Shown here one piece after another: positions 25,024-32,209 of a stretch of 34,214 nucleotides of DNA. The stretch is taken from NCBI RefSeq assembly GCF_002891435.1, contig NZ_POUC01000031.1:1-34214 (forward strand), given 5' to 3'. The notes under the pieces are model-generated. The model was given only the letters and a program-made list of their open reading frames with translations. It did not search any database and had not been told where the DNA came from. Positions within the stretch are counted from its first letter, which is position 1; each line of letters begins with the position of its first letter. A program made the position numbers and the translations under genes. Source of the DNA: Streptomyces cahuitamycinicus. GTDB taxonomy: Bacteria > Actinomycetota > Actinomycetes > Streptomycetales > Streptomycetaceae.

Positions 25024-25779
25024 ATGGATCTTGGACTGAAGGACCGGGTGTACGTCGTCACCGGAGCCACGCGCGGCCTCGGCAACGCCACCGCGCGTCA
25101 GCTCGTCGCGGACGGGGCGAAGGTGGTCGTCTCGGGGCGGGACGAGAAGAGCGTCGCCGAAGCGGCGGCCGAACTGGGGCCGAACGCGGTCGGGGTGGCC
25201 GTCGACAACGCGGACCCGGAGGCGGCGGCCCGGCTGATCGGCGCCGCGCGGGAGCACTTCGGCCGTTTCAACGGCGTCCTCGTCAGCGTGGGCGGGCCGC
25301 CGGCCGGGTTCGTCGCGGACAACACGGACGAGCAATGGCAGACGGCGTTCGAGTCGGTGTTCCTCGGTGCGGTCCGGCTGGCTCGCGCCGCGGCCACCGA
25401 GTTGGAGGCCGGGGGTGTCATCGGGTTCGTGCTGTCCGGGTCGGTGTACGAGCCGATTCCGGGGCTGACCATCTCGAACGGGCTGCGGCCCGGGCTGGCG
25501 GGGTTCGCCAAGTCGCTCTCCGACGAGCTGGGGCCGCGGGGCATCAGGGTGGTCGGTGTCCTGCCCGGGCGGATCGACACCGACCGGGTGCGGCAGCTGG
25601 ACGCGCTGTCGGCGGATCCCGAGGCGACCCGGGCGGCTTCGGAGTCCCGGATCCCGCTGCGGCGGTACGGGGCCCCGGAGGAGTTCGGGCGGGTGGCGGC
25701 GTTCCTGATGTCGCCTGCGGCCTCCTACCTGACCGGAGTCATGGTGCCGGTCGACGGTGGAGCGCGGCACGGGTTCTGA
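25024..25779 (+). CDS. short-chain dehydrogenase family protein lacking the usual YxxxK
   Basis: The 251-residue protein is an SDR by its GATRGLGNATA cofactor motif (14-24) and C-terminal VMVPVDGG. Aligned with FabG in this window, the catalytic Ser is kept (S138), but the Tyr position reads Ser (S151) and the Lys position Arg (R155) in TISNGLRPGLAGFAK. It belongs to a divergent SDR group with SN-x-x-R at this site. It may bind cofactor without classical dehydrogenase activity, or use another acid. It forms an operon with the GH15 gene. Start ATG 25024 with AGGG upstream. Confidence 0.85.
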   Translation: MDLGLKDRVYVVTGATRGLGNATARQLVADGAKVVVSGRDEKSVAEAAAELGPNAVGVAVDNADPEAAARLIGAAREHFGRFNGVLVSVGGPPAGFVADNTDEQWQTAFESVFLGAVRLARAAATELEAGGVIGFVLSGSVYEPIPGLTISNGLRPGLAGFAKSLSDELGPRGIRVVGVLPGRIDTDRVRQLDALSADPEATRAASESRIPLRRYGAPEEFGRVAAFLMSPAASYLTGVMVPVDGGARHGF

Positions 25780-25814
25780 CGGGCCGCGCTCGACGCGCCC
25801 CCGTGGGCCGGTGC

Positions 25815-26393
25815 TCAACCCACCCGTTCCGCGCCGTGCTTGACGCCCCTCAGCCTCACCTCCGCCGGAAGTGAGGCGAGGCCCGCCGATGTCCTGGCGT
25901 GGGTGAGGGCACCGGTCGTGAAGTCGTTGAGGGCCGTTCCGGGGTCCACGTGTGGCTCCAGGGCGAGGCGTACGTGGGCCTCGGGGGTGGTCCGGCGACC
26001 CTTCAGACGGGCGTGGGCTCCGTCCACGCCGTCGATGCGGACCGCCTCCTGGGTGAGGGCGTCCTCCAGGGCCCGCCCACGCACGAGCGCACCCTCGCCG
26101 TCGCCGGTGTCGACGAGCACCTCGGCGAGGCGGCGCCGGCGCAGAACCGCGACGAGCCACCACAGGGCTAGCAGCAGCAGGACCGCGAGGGCGGCGATGA
26201 CGACCGGCCACCACCAGCCGTCGTCGCGCCAGCGGGTGCGCTCGGCGTCGCTCAGCAGCACGTCGTGCTCGCTGTCGTGGATCCACCACGACGGCACGGG
26301 GGCGCCGAGGCCGACGGCCAGGACGGAGCCGCCCAGCACGAGCAGGATCAGCCCCACCAGGCCGAGGAACACGCGGTTGACGGTCCTGAGCAC
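25815..26393 (-). CDS. amaP: AmaP-like alkaline shock membrane anchor protein
   Basis: The 192-residue protein has TM1 (8-29, FLGLVGLILLVLGGSVLAVGL), an extracytoplasmic loop (30-60, Trp-rich, with HDVLLSDAERTRWRDDGWW), TM2 (62-84) and a cytoplasmic domain of about 100 residues. In staphylococci AmaP anchors Asp23 at the membrane. The C-terminal segment AHVRLALEPHVDPGTALNDFTTGALTHARTSAGL...PAEVRLRGV has an Asp23-like strand-helix-strand pattern. GTG 26393 lies five bases after the upstream stop. It is the last gene of the Asp23 operon and converges with the SDR gene. Confidence 0.75.
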   Translation of the reverse strand: MLRTVNRVFLGLVGLILLVLGGSVLAVGLGAPVPSWWIHDSEHDVLLSDAERTRWRDDGWWWPVVIAALAVLLLLALWWLVAVLRRRRLAEVLVDTGDGEGALVRGRALEDALTQEAVRIDGVDGAHARLKGRRTTPEAHVRLALEPHVDPGTALNDFTTGALTHARTSAGLASLPAEVRLRGVKHGAERVG

Positions 26394-26398
26394 CGCTC

Positions 26399-27082
26399 TC
26401 ACCCCTTCCTGCCGGGCCGCCGGACCCGCACCGACTGCGAGGGCGCCCGGGCCAGCCCCAGTTTGCCGATGGCGTCGGCGACCACGGCGTCCAGATCGGT
26501 TCGTACGTCGTCCACTTCCCGGAAGTGCGACACGGCGCGGACGTCCGCCCGCCTCCGGCGCACCCGTACCCGTGCCGACTGCACTCCGGGCACCTCCATG
26601 GCCCGGTCGCGCAGCGCGGTGGCGGCGGCGTCCCGGTGCAGTCCGGCGCGTACGCCGGTGTGTGTGCGCCGCATCGGGAGCACGTCCCGCAGGCCGGGCG
26701 TGACGGCCAGGAGCAGCAGCCACAGGCCGAGGGCGGCGGCGACCCCGGCGCCGACCAGTACCCAGGTGTCGTCGAGGGGGCGCTCGGAGAGCTGCTCGGT
26801 CAGTTCCCGCCGCCAGTACATGCCGGGCCGGCCGGCGCGTACGGAGACGATGTCGTAGAGGAACAGCCCGGTGAGGCCCAGGAGCAGCAGGGCGACGATG
26901 CCCGCGGGGACGCGGCGCGCCGACCAGAAGCGGCCCACGCGGCCGCCCTCGCTCCCGGGTCCTGGGGCGGCCGACGACTCGGACCGGTCGGTCCCGTCGC
27001 CGTTCTCCGGCTCCTGCCGGTCGACGACGGGCAGATGCCGCGTGGTGCCCTCGGGGGGCTGTGTGCCCTCGGGTTCACTCAT
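26399..27082 (-). CDS. DUF6286-type two-TM protein with Asp23-like C-terminal domain
   Basis: The 227-residue protein has a disordered acidic N-terminus (1-50), TM1 (58-80), a short loop with MYWRRELTEQLSERPLDDTW, TM2 (106-128) and a basic cytoplasmic domain (145-222). The last part, LRDRAMEVPGVQSARVRVRR...DVRTDLDAVVADAIGKLGL...SVRVRR, follows the Asp23 helix-strand-helix-strand pattern. Its architecture matches that of the AmaP-like protein encoded next, suggesting common descent. ATG 27082 overlaps the preceding stop (ATGA). The DUF name is from memory. Confidence 0.78.
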   Translation of the reverse strand: MSEPEGTQPPEGTTRHLPVVDRQEPENGDGTDRSESSAAPGPGSEGGRVGRFWSARRVPAGIVALLLLGLTGLFLYDIVSVRAGRPGMYWRRELTEQLSERPLDDTWVLVGAGVAAALGLWLLLLAVTPGLRDVLPMRRTHTGVRAGLHRDAAATALRDRAMEVPGVQSARVRVRRRRADVRAVSHFREVDDVRTDLDAVVADAIGKLGLARAPSQSVRVRRPGRKG

Positions 27083-27462
27083 CGGGTCCTCCCCTGTACC
27101 GCGCCGGGAGCCGCGTCCAGGTGCAGCCGCTCCACCTGGACGACGACCTCCGGCACCTGCATTCCCACCAGGCCTCCCACCCGTTCGACGACGTGCTGAC
27201 GCACCTTGCGGCAGCGGGCGCCGATGTCGCAGGGATAGTCGAGTTCGATGTGGACCCGGACGTGGGCGACCTCGTGGTGGACGACGACGGACGCGGAGGG
27301 CCGGCCGGCGTCGGGCGGCAGTGTGCCGACCGCCTCGCGGGCCGCCTGCGAGGCGATCTTCACGACGACCCGGTCGGCGATCCGGGTCGCGCCGCGCTCG
27401 CCCGGCGGGACGACGGAGAGGGGTCTGTCGAGCTCACCGGCCCCCGTACTCACGGGCGTCAC
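27079..27462 (-). CDS. Asp23/Gls24 family envelope stress protein, second copy
   Basis: The 127-residue soluble protein has the Asp23 core: ATRIADRVVVKIASQAAREAV, then SASVVVHHEVAHVRVHIELDY, then RQHVVERVGGLVGMQVPEVVVQVERLHL. Two cysteines (PCDIGARCRK) lie in the middle, absent from the other copy. Asp23 proteins are abundant membrane-associated scaffolds induced by alkaline or envelope stress. GTG 27462 overlaps the DUF2273 stop (GTGA) and the 3' end overlaps the next gene (ATGA), so translation of three genes is coupled. Confidence 0.85.
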   Translation of the reverse strand: MTPVSTGAGELDRPLSVVPPGERGATRIADRVVVKIASQAAREAVGTLPPDAGRPSASVVVHHEVAHVRVHIELDYPCDIGARCRKVRQHVVERVGGLVGMQVPEVVVQVERLHLDAAPGAVQGRTR

Positions 27463-27647
27463 CGCCGCCGTTCGCGTTCACGAGGACGGAAGAAGTCGCC
27501 GAACTCCAGGTCCCCGTCCAGGAACCGACCGACGACGAAGCCGACGGCGCCCAGGGCCGCCACCAGCAGGAAGGCACCGAATCCGCCGAAATACCCGGCG
27601 AAGGCCAGCGCCATGCCGGCGATCATGCCGACCACGGCCATACTCAT
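27459..27647 (-). CDS. DUF2273-type small two-TM protein
   Basis: The 62-residue protein has two adjacent hydrophobic segments (AVVGMIAGMALAFAGYF and FGAFLLVAALGAVGFVVGRFL) and an acidic-then-basic tail (DGDLEFGDFFRPRERERRR). This is the form of DUF2273, a regular partner of Asp23 and AmaP. ATG 27647 has GAGGAG upstream. It starts 46 bases after the first Asp23 gene. Confidence 0.78.
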   Translation of the reverse strand: MSMAVVGMIAGMALAFAGYFGGFGAFLLVAALGAVGFVVGRFLDGDLEFGDFFRPRERERRR

Positions 27648-27693
27648 GCGCTCCTCAGCTCCTCAACCGCTGTGTTGTCCGATGGCCCGTGCG

Positions 27694-28167
27694 TCACTGG
27701 ATCCGTCGCTCCGGTTCCTCTTCCTCCTCGTCGGGCAGCTTCACGTCGCTCACCGCGATGTTGACCTCGACGACTTCGAGGCCGGTCATCCGCTCCACGG
27801 CGGTGATGACGTTCTCCCGTACGTCGCGGGCCACATCGGCGATCGACACGCCGTACTCGACCACGATCTCCAGATCGAGGGCCGCCTGCACCTCACCGAC
27901 CTCGGCCTTGACCCCGCGGGACACCGACTTCGCGCCGCCGGGCACCCGGTCGCGCACGGCGCCGAAGGTGCGGGACAGGCCGCTGCCCATGGCGTGCACG
28001 CCGTCGACGTCGCGGGCGGCGAGCCCGGCGATCTTCTCCACGACGCCGTCCGCGATGGTCGTCCGGCCCCGGGAGCCGGGGTCTCCTCCGCCGCGCTTGA
28101 CCAGCGGGCTCCTGCGCACCGCCGGCGTCTCGGACTCCCCGCCCCGGTTTTCGGTCATGTCAGTCAT
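27694..28167 (-). CDS. Asp23/Gls24 family envelope stress protein, first copy
   Basis: The 157-residue protein has a charged N-terminal extension (1-36), the Asp23 core (TTIADGVVEKIAGLAARDVDGV, GVKAEVGEVQAALDLEIVVEYGVSI, ADVARDVRENVITAVERMTGLEVVEVNIAVSDV) and an acidic tail with five consecutive Glu. It heads a five-gene leftward operon. ATG 28167 has AAGGAC upstream. Probably forms membrane-tethered assemblies with the AmaP-like proteins encoded downstream; this is inferred from staphylococcal Asp23-AmaP. Confidence 0.88.
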   Translation of the reverse strand: MTDMTENRGGESETPAVRRSPLVKRGGGDPGSRGRTTIADGVVEKIAGLAARDVDGVHAMGSGLSRTFGAVRDRVPGGAKSVSRGVKAEVGEVQAALDLEIVVEYGVSIADVARDVRENVITAVERMTGLEVVEVNIAVSDVKLPDEEEEEPERRIQ

Positions 28168-28254
28168 CGCCGCACGTCCTTTTCGGTCGTCGTCCTGGGA
28201 CCACCGTAAGCATGGTTGCGTGGGAGCGCGCCTCTGATACGGCAGGCTGGAGGA

Positions 28255-28977
28255 ATGACGGCCGACCGATGGACGCAGGCAGTGAGACATCAGCTGGGAA
28301 TCGGCAGGCTTCTGCCGTTGGGTGACGCGCACGACGGCGCGTGGATCGCGGAACGGGCAGTCGAGGCGGTGCTGCGGAGCGCGGCCCGGGACGCGCCGGG
28401 CGTGCGCCTGGACGCGCTCCGTGTCGCGGTCGCCGACACGGCGGACACCGCGGAGCCGGCGGTACCGGCTCCGCCGAGTGCGCTGCCGCCCGGACCGCTT
28501 CGGGTGACGGCGGAGTTCGCCGCGACGGCTTCGCAGCCGCTGCCGACGACGGCGTCCCTGCTGCGAGCGACGCTGGCGACCGCCGCTACCCAGCGGCTCG
28601 GCCTGACGGTGACGGAGGTGGACCTGCGGGTGACGGGGCTGCTGGACGAGGAGGCGCCCGCGACAGCCGGGCCCGGGGAGGGTCTGCCCGAGCCTCCGCG
28701 TGCGGCCCGGGCCGAGGGCGGCGACGAGGCCCGCGTGGCCGATGCCGCGCTGGGCGTGCCGGGTGTGCTCCGTCTGACCGGCACGCTGGGCCACCCCGTG
28801 CACATCGAGGAACTCCCCGGCGAGGGCGCGGCGCTGCCGCACCGTCATGTCCGGCTGGAGCTGGCGGTGGGCGCGGACCAGCGGGCCCGGGACGTGGCCC
28901 GAGAGGTCCGGACGGTGGTCAGGAGGACGCTGCCGGATCACCCGGCGGTGGCGGTCGTGGTGAGCGCGATCGGCTGA
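28255..28977 (+). CDS. divergent protein with two Asp23-like repeats
   Basis: The 240-residue protein is usually left as hypothetical. I read two Asp23-like units. Repeat A (31-130) opens IAERAVEAVLRSAARDAPGV, which parallels IADGVVEKIAGLAARDVDGV in the neighbouring Asp23, and ends LGLTVTEVDLRVTGLL, parallel to TGLEVVEVNIAVSDV. Repeat B (159-240) reads ARVADAALGVPGV and ends VRLELAVGADQRARDVAREV then RTVVRRTLPDHPAVAVVVSA. A Pro/Gly-rich linker joins them. No membrane segment. ATG 28255 follows GGAGGA closely. It is divergent from the Asp23 operon across 87 bases. Confidence 0.75.
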   Translation: MTADRWTQAVRHQLGIGRLLPLGDAHDGAWIAERAVEAVLRSAARDAPGVRLDALRVAVADTADTAEPAVPAPPSALPPGPLRVTAEFAATASQPLPTTASLLRATLATAATQRLGLTVTEVDLRVTGLLDEEAPATAGPGEGLPEPPRAARAEGGDEARVADAALGVPGVLRLTGTLGHPVHIEELPGEGAALPHRHVRLELAVGADQRARDVAREVRTVVRRTLPDHPAVAVVVSAIG

Positions 28978-28984
28978 TCGCGCT

Positions 28985-29004
28985 CACCGGCGGCCCGGTG
29001 TTCT
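28985..29004 (+). terminator. terminator of the tandem Asp23-like gene
   Basis: CACCGG-CGGC-CCGGTG (28985-29000) is followed by TTCTT, eight bases after the stop and next to the convergent crotonase end at 29005. Confidence 0.65.
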
Positions 29005-29808
29005 TCAGTCCCCGACGCCCGCGAGGTCCCGCAGCCTGCGGCCCTGTGCCTGGCGCTCCGCCACGCGCTGCTCCTCGAACGTGCGGTCCTGGGCGCCGCG
29101 CAGCAGGGCCTTGGTCTCGATGACCGCGTCGCGGGGGGCGGCGAGCACGGCCGAGGCCAGGTCGCGCACGGTGCCGTCGAGCTGGCCGGCGGGCACGGCG
29201 ACGTTGGCCAGGCCGGTGTTCACGGCCTCCTCGGCCGCGACGAAGCGCCCCGTCACGCAGATCTCCAGCGCTCGGGCGTATCCGACGAGCCCCACCAGCG
29301 GATGCGTGCCCGTCAGGTCGGGCACGAGTCCGAGGCTGGTCTCGCGCATGGCGAACTGCACGTCGTCGGCGACGACGCGCAGGTCGCAGGCGAGGGCGAG
29401 CTGGAAGCCCGCCCCGACGGCGTGCCCCTGGACAGCGGCGACGGAGACGATGTCGCTGCGCCGCCACCAGGTGAACGCCTCCTGGTATTCGGCGATGGTC
29501 GCGTCCAGCTCGGCGTCGGCGCCGCGCGCGAGGTCGACGAACGACGGTTCGCCGTCGAAGCCCTCGGGCGTGAACGCCTGCCGGTCGAGCCCGGCCGAGA
29601 AGGACTTGCCCTCGGCCCGCAGCACCACGACGCGGACGGAGCCCGGCAGCTGCCGCCCGGCCTCGGCCAGCGCCCGCCACAGAGCGGGGCTCTGCGCGTT
29701 GCGCTTGGCCCGGTTGGTCAGCGTCACCGTGGCGATCGCGTCGTCGACGGTGAGCCGTACGCCGTCCTTGTCGAGTACGGGAACGAGGTCCTTGTCGGGC
29801 GAAGCCAT
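29005..29808 (-). CDS. enoyl-CoA hydratase/isomerase family (crotonase) protein
   Basis: The 267-residue protein has the crotonase fold: FSAGLD (70-75) and GHAVGAGFQLALACD (128-142) form the oxyanion hole and CoA site. At the two catalytic acid positions of rat enoyl-CoA hydratase (Glu144 and Glu164), it has Q136 and E156 (QFAMRETSLG). Keeping only the second acid is more typical of enoyl-CoA isomerases, so a hydratase label is unsafe. ATG 29808 has GGAGG upstream. No other beta-oxidation gene is adjacent. Confidence 0.85.
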   Translation of the reverse strand: MASPDKDLVPVLDKDGVRLTVDDAIATVTLTNRAKRNAQSPALWRALAEAGRQLPGSVRVVVLRAEGKSFSAGLDRQAFTPEGFDGEPSFVDLARGADAELDATIAEYQEAFTWWRRSDIVSVAAVQGHAVGAGFQLALACDLRVVADDVQFAMRETSLGLVPDLTGTHPLVGLVGYARALEICVTGRFVAAEEAVNTGLANVAVPAGQLDGTVRDLASAVLAAPRDAVIETKALLRGAQDRTFEEQRVAERQAQGRRLRDLAGVGD

Positions 29809-29874
29809 GGGGCGCCTCCGATGTGTGCAGTCGTCTTGTGTGCCCCACGACGGCTGTATCGCCGTGGCAGGCCA

Positions 29875-29884
29875 CACTTAAGTG
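29875..29884. promoter_or_regulatory. palindrome CACTTAAGTG upstream of the crotonase gene
   Basis: A perfect AT-rich 10-bp palindrome 66 bases upstream of the crotonase start, in a GC-rich region, is a candidate operator. Confidence 0.4.
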
Positions 29885-29896
29885 ACTGCACAGTAA

Positions 29897-29928
29897 CCAC
29901 CCGGCCGGTCAGTCGGCCGACCGGGTGG
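29897..29928 (-). terminator. terminator downstream of gbn
   Basis: CCACCCGG (29897-29904) and CCGGGTGG (29921-29928), with further pairing possible inside, lie 29 bases beyond the gbn stop. Confidence 0.65.
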
Positions 29929-29957
29929 CCACCATCGAAGCCGAGGGGCCCCCGGGG

Positions 29958-30176
29958 TCAGGCCGTGGCCTTCTTGCCCCGGGTCGCCCCGCCACGCCCT
30001 CGCAGCGTGACGCCCGACTCACTGAGCATGCGGTGCACAAAGCCATACGAGCGGCCGGTCTCCTCGGCCAACGCCCGGATGCTCGCACCGGCGTCGTACT
30101 TCTTCTTCAGGTCTGCCGCGAGCTTGTCGCGCGCGGCGCCGGTCACCCGGCTGCCCTTCTTCAGAGTCTCGGCCAC
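29958..30176 (-). CDS. gbn: Gbn, small HTH nucleoid-associated protein
   Basis: The 72-residue basic protein has a single helix-turn-helix (GASIRALAEETGRSYGFVHRML, about 30-51) with flanking Lys/Arg-rich ends (ARDKLAADLKKK and RGRGGATRGKK). From memory it matches SCO1839 of Streptomyces coelicolor, described as Gbn, a nucleoid-associated protein that binds a GATC core and affects development. GTG 30176 is chosen because AGGAGG lies at good spacing; an in-frame GTG at 30221 is less likely. Its upstream region has a dense GATC cluster (30446-30515) and one GATC at 30216-30219, suggesting autoregulation. Confidence 0.85.
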   Translation of the reverse strand: MAETLKKGSRVTGAARDKLAADLKKKYDAGASIRALAEETGRSYGFVHRMLSESGVTLRGRGGATRGKKATA

Positions 30177-30298
30177 CCGTGCCTCCTCATGGGAAGTGCG
30201 CTCTGGTCTCCTCATGATCACCCCTCCGGGCCTTCATGGCCACCCATTCGGCAAGGTCGGTGAGACAAGGTTGTGACGACGGGAGCACACCCCCACAT

Positions 30299-30317
30299 GC
30301 GGAATAGGCAATTCCGC
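30299..30317. promoter_or_regulatory. inverted repeat GCGGAAT-N5-ATTCCGC upstream of gbn
   Basis: Perfect 7-bp arms (30299-30305 and 30311-30317) lie 123-141 bases upstream of the gbn start. Symmetry suggests an operator. Confidence 0.5.
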
Positions 30318-30376
30318 AGAGTGGTGCCGCTGTGGCCTCACGGATTGTCCCGGAAAAGGCCAGGTCAGAAAGGCGG

Positions 30377-30413
30377 CGCGGCCGAGCCCGGAAGAATCGG
30401 GGGCTCAGCCGCG
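30377..30413 (-). terminator. hairpin between the ABC-F gene and gbn
   Basis: 13-bp arms (30377-30389 and 30401-30413, one G-U type pair) are followed leftward by CCGCCTTTCTG. It may end the ABC-F transcript 116 bases after its stop, or a short transcript starting in the GATC cluster. If it works, the gbn promoter must lie left of 30377. Confidence 0.65.
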
Positions 30414-30445
30414 AAATCGATGTAGGACACACCTCGGTACGAGGA

Positions 30446-30515
30446 GATCTCACACAGATGATGGATCAAGGCTAGGCCGAATGATCCATACGCCGTTGAT
30501 CACACATTCGATCAA
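30446..30515. promoter_or_regulatory. GATC cluster upstream of gbn, arranged as inverted repeats
   Basis: Five GATC sites occur in 68 bases (30446, 30464, 30483, 30498, 30510). ATGGATCA (30461-30468) and TGATCCAT (30482-30489) are perfect 8-bp inverted arms; TTGATC (30496-30501) and GATCAA (30510-30515) form a second pair. The stretch is unusually AT-rich for this window. As GATC is the reported Gbn core site and gbn is the next gene leftward, this is a likely Gbn-binding region. Confidence 0.65.
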
Positions 30516-30528
30516 GCGGCACTGACAC

Positions 30529-32127
30529 TCAGGCCAGGGCGACGAGATCCGCGTAGTCGGCGCCCCACAGGTCCTCGACACCGTCCGGCAGCAGGATGAT
30601 CCGCTCCGGCTGGAGCGCCTCGACCGCGCCCTCGTCGTGCGTGACGAGGACGACCGCGCCCTTGTACGTGCGCAGCGCGCCGAGGATCTCCTGGCGGCTG
30701 GCGGGGTCGAGGTTGTTGGTCGGCTCGTCGAGGAGCAGCACGTTCGCCGAGGACACCACGAGCGTGGCGAGGGCGAGGCGGGTCTTCTCGCCGCCGGAGA
30801 GGACGCCGGCCGGCTTGTCGACGTCGTCGCCGGAGAACAGGAACGAGCCGAGCGTCTTGCGGACCTCGACCAGGTCCAGGTCGGGGGCGGCGGAGCGCAT
30901 GTTCTCCAGGACCGTGCGCTCCGGGTCGAGGGTCTCGTGCTCCTGCGCGTAGTAGCCGAGCTTGAGGCCGTGGCCCTCGATGACCTTGCCGGTGTCGGGC
31001 TCCTCCGCCCCGCCGAGCAGGCGCAGCAGGGTCGTCTTGCCCGCGCCGTTGAGGCCCAGGATGACGACGCGCGAGCCCTTGTCGATGGCCAGGTCGACGT
31101 CGGTGAAGATCTCCAGCGATCCGTAGGACTTCGACAGGCCCTCGGCCATGAGGGGGGTCTTGCCGCACGGGGAGGGCTCGGGGAAGCGCAGCTTGGCGAC
31201 CTTGTCGGACTTGCGCTCGGCCTCCAGGCCGGCCAGCAGCTTGTCCGCCCGGCGGGCCATGTTCTGCGCGGCGACGGTCTTGGTGGCCTTCGCCCGCATC
31301 TTGTCGGCCTGCGAATGCAGCGCGGAGGCCTTCTTCTCTGCGTTCTGCCGCTCGCGCTTGCGGCGCTTCTCGTCGGCCTCGCGCTGCTGCTGGTAGAGCT
31401 TCCAGCCCATGTTGTAGATGTCGATCTGGGCGCGGTTGGCGTCCAGGTAGAACACCTTGTTGACGACCGTCTCGACCAGGTCGACGTCGTGGGAGATCAC
31501 GATGAAGCCGCCGCGGTAGGTCTTCAGGTAGTCGCGCAGCCAGACGATCGAGTCGGCGTCGAGGTGGTTCGTGGGCTCGTCGAGCAGCAGGGTGTCCGCG
31601 TCGGAGAACAGGATGCGGGCCAGCTCGATACGGCGGCGCTGACCGCCGGAGAGGGTGTGCAGCGGCTGTCCGAGGACCCGGTCGGGCAGGTTGAGCGCGG
31701 CGGCGATGGTGGCGGCCTCGGCCTCGGCGGCGTACCCGCCCTTGGTGAGGAACTCCGTCTCCTGCCGCTCGTACTGCTTGAGCGCCTTCTCGCGGGTGGC
31801 GCCCTGGCCGCTCGCGATGCGCTGTTCGTTGTCGCGCATCTTGCGGATCAGTACGTCCAGGCCACGCGCGGACAGGATGCGGTCGCGGGCGAGCATGTCG
31901 AGGTCGCCGGTGCGGGGGTCCTGCGGGAGGTAACCGACCTCGCCGGAGCGGGTGATGGCGCCGCCGGCGGGCATGCCCTCGCCGGCCAGGCATTTGGTGA
32001 GGGTGGTCTTCCCCGCGCCGTTGCGGCCGACCAGGCCGATGCGGTCGCCCTTGGCGATGCGGAACGAGGCGTTTTCGATGAGGACGCGGGCACCGGCGCG
32101 CAGCTCGATACCGGAGGCGGAGATCAC
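30529..32127 (-). CDS. ABC-F family ATP-binding protein (ribosome-associated type)
   Basis: The 532-residue soluble protein has two ABC domains and no membrane segment. Domain 1 has Walker A GRNGAGKTT (34-42), signature LSGGQRRR and Walker B LLLDEPTNHLD. A charged interdomain linker (YQQQREADEKRRKRERQNAEKK region) follows, then domain 2 with GLNGAGKTT, LSGGEKTR and LLLDEPTNNLD. ABC-F proteins act on the ribosome, either as housekeeping translation factors or to protect against antibiotics; this sequence alone does not decide. GTG 32127 has GGAG upstream. The leader contains a seven-codon open frame and alternative hairpins. Confidence 0.9.
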   Translation of the reverse strand: MISASGIELRAGARVLIENASFRIAKGDRIGLVGRNGAGKTTLTKCLAGEGMPAGGAITRSGEVGYLPQDPRTGDLDMLARDRILSARGLDVLIRKMRDNEQRIASGQGATREKALKQYERQETEFLTKGGYAAEAEAATIAAALNLPDRVLGQPLHTLSGGQRRRIELARILFSDADTLLLDEPTNHLDADSIVWLRDYLKTYRGGFIVISHDVDLVETVVNKVFYLDANRAQIDIYNMGWKLYQQQREADEKRRKRERQNAEKKASALHSQADKMRAKATKTVAAQNMARRADKLLAGLEAERKSDKVAKLRFPEPSPCGKTPLMAEGLSKSYGSLEIFTDVDLAIDKGSRVVILGLNGAGKTTLLRLLGGAEEPDTGKVIEGHGLKLGYYAQEHETLDPERTVLENMRSAAPDLDLVEVRKTLGSFLFSGDDVDKPAGVLSGGEKTRLALATLVVSSANVLLLDEPTNNLDPASRQEILGALRTYKGAVVLVTHDEGAVEALQPERIILLPDGVEDLWGADYADLVALA

Positions 32128-32152
32128 GGACAGACTCCAGGGCGGATACGGG

Positions 32153-32186
32153 GGCGGGATGGACGGCTGAGGACGTTCCCGCCGTC
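32153..32186 (-). promoter_or_regulatory. overlapping alternative hairpins in the ABC-F leader
   Basis: Read leftward, GACGGC pairs with GCCGTC (bases 32181-32186 and 32162-32167), while GGCGGGA pairs with TCCCGCC (32177-32183 and 32153-32159). The arms share bases, so the two are mutually exclusive, as in translational attenuators. Confidence 0.4.
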
Positions 32187-32209
32187 TAGTGCGCGAGGAG
32201 AATGGCCAT
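32186..32209 (-). CDS. possible leader peptide MAILLAH upstream of the ABC-F gene
   Basis: A short open frame of seven codons plus TAG begins at ATG 32209. TAGACT (complement of 32216-32221) is a good -10 and ends six bases before the ATG, so the mRNA would be leaderless. The stop codon touches the first arm of the leader hairpins, 58 bases before the ABC-F GTG. Leader peptides upstream of antibiotic-resistance ABC-F genes are known. No clear -35 is visible. Confidence 0.4.
   Translation of the reverse strand: MAILLAH

Noticed and set aside
30187-30453. 88-residue minus-strand frame overlapping the gbn upstream region
   Set aside because: No good ribosome binding site, no motif, and poor third-position bias; it overlaps the hairpin and inverted repeat of the region.
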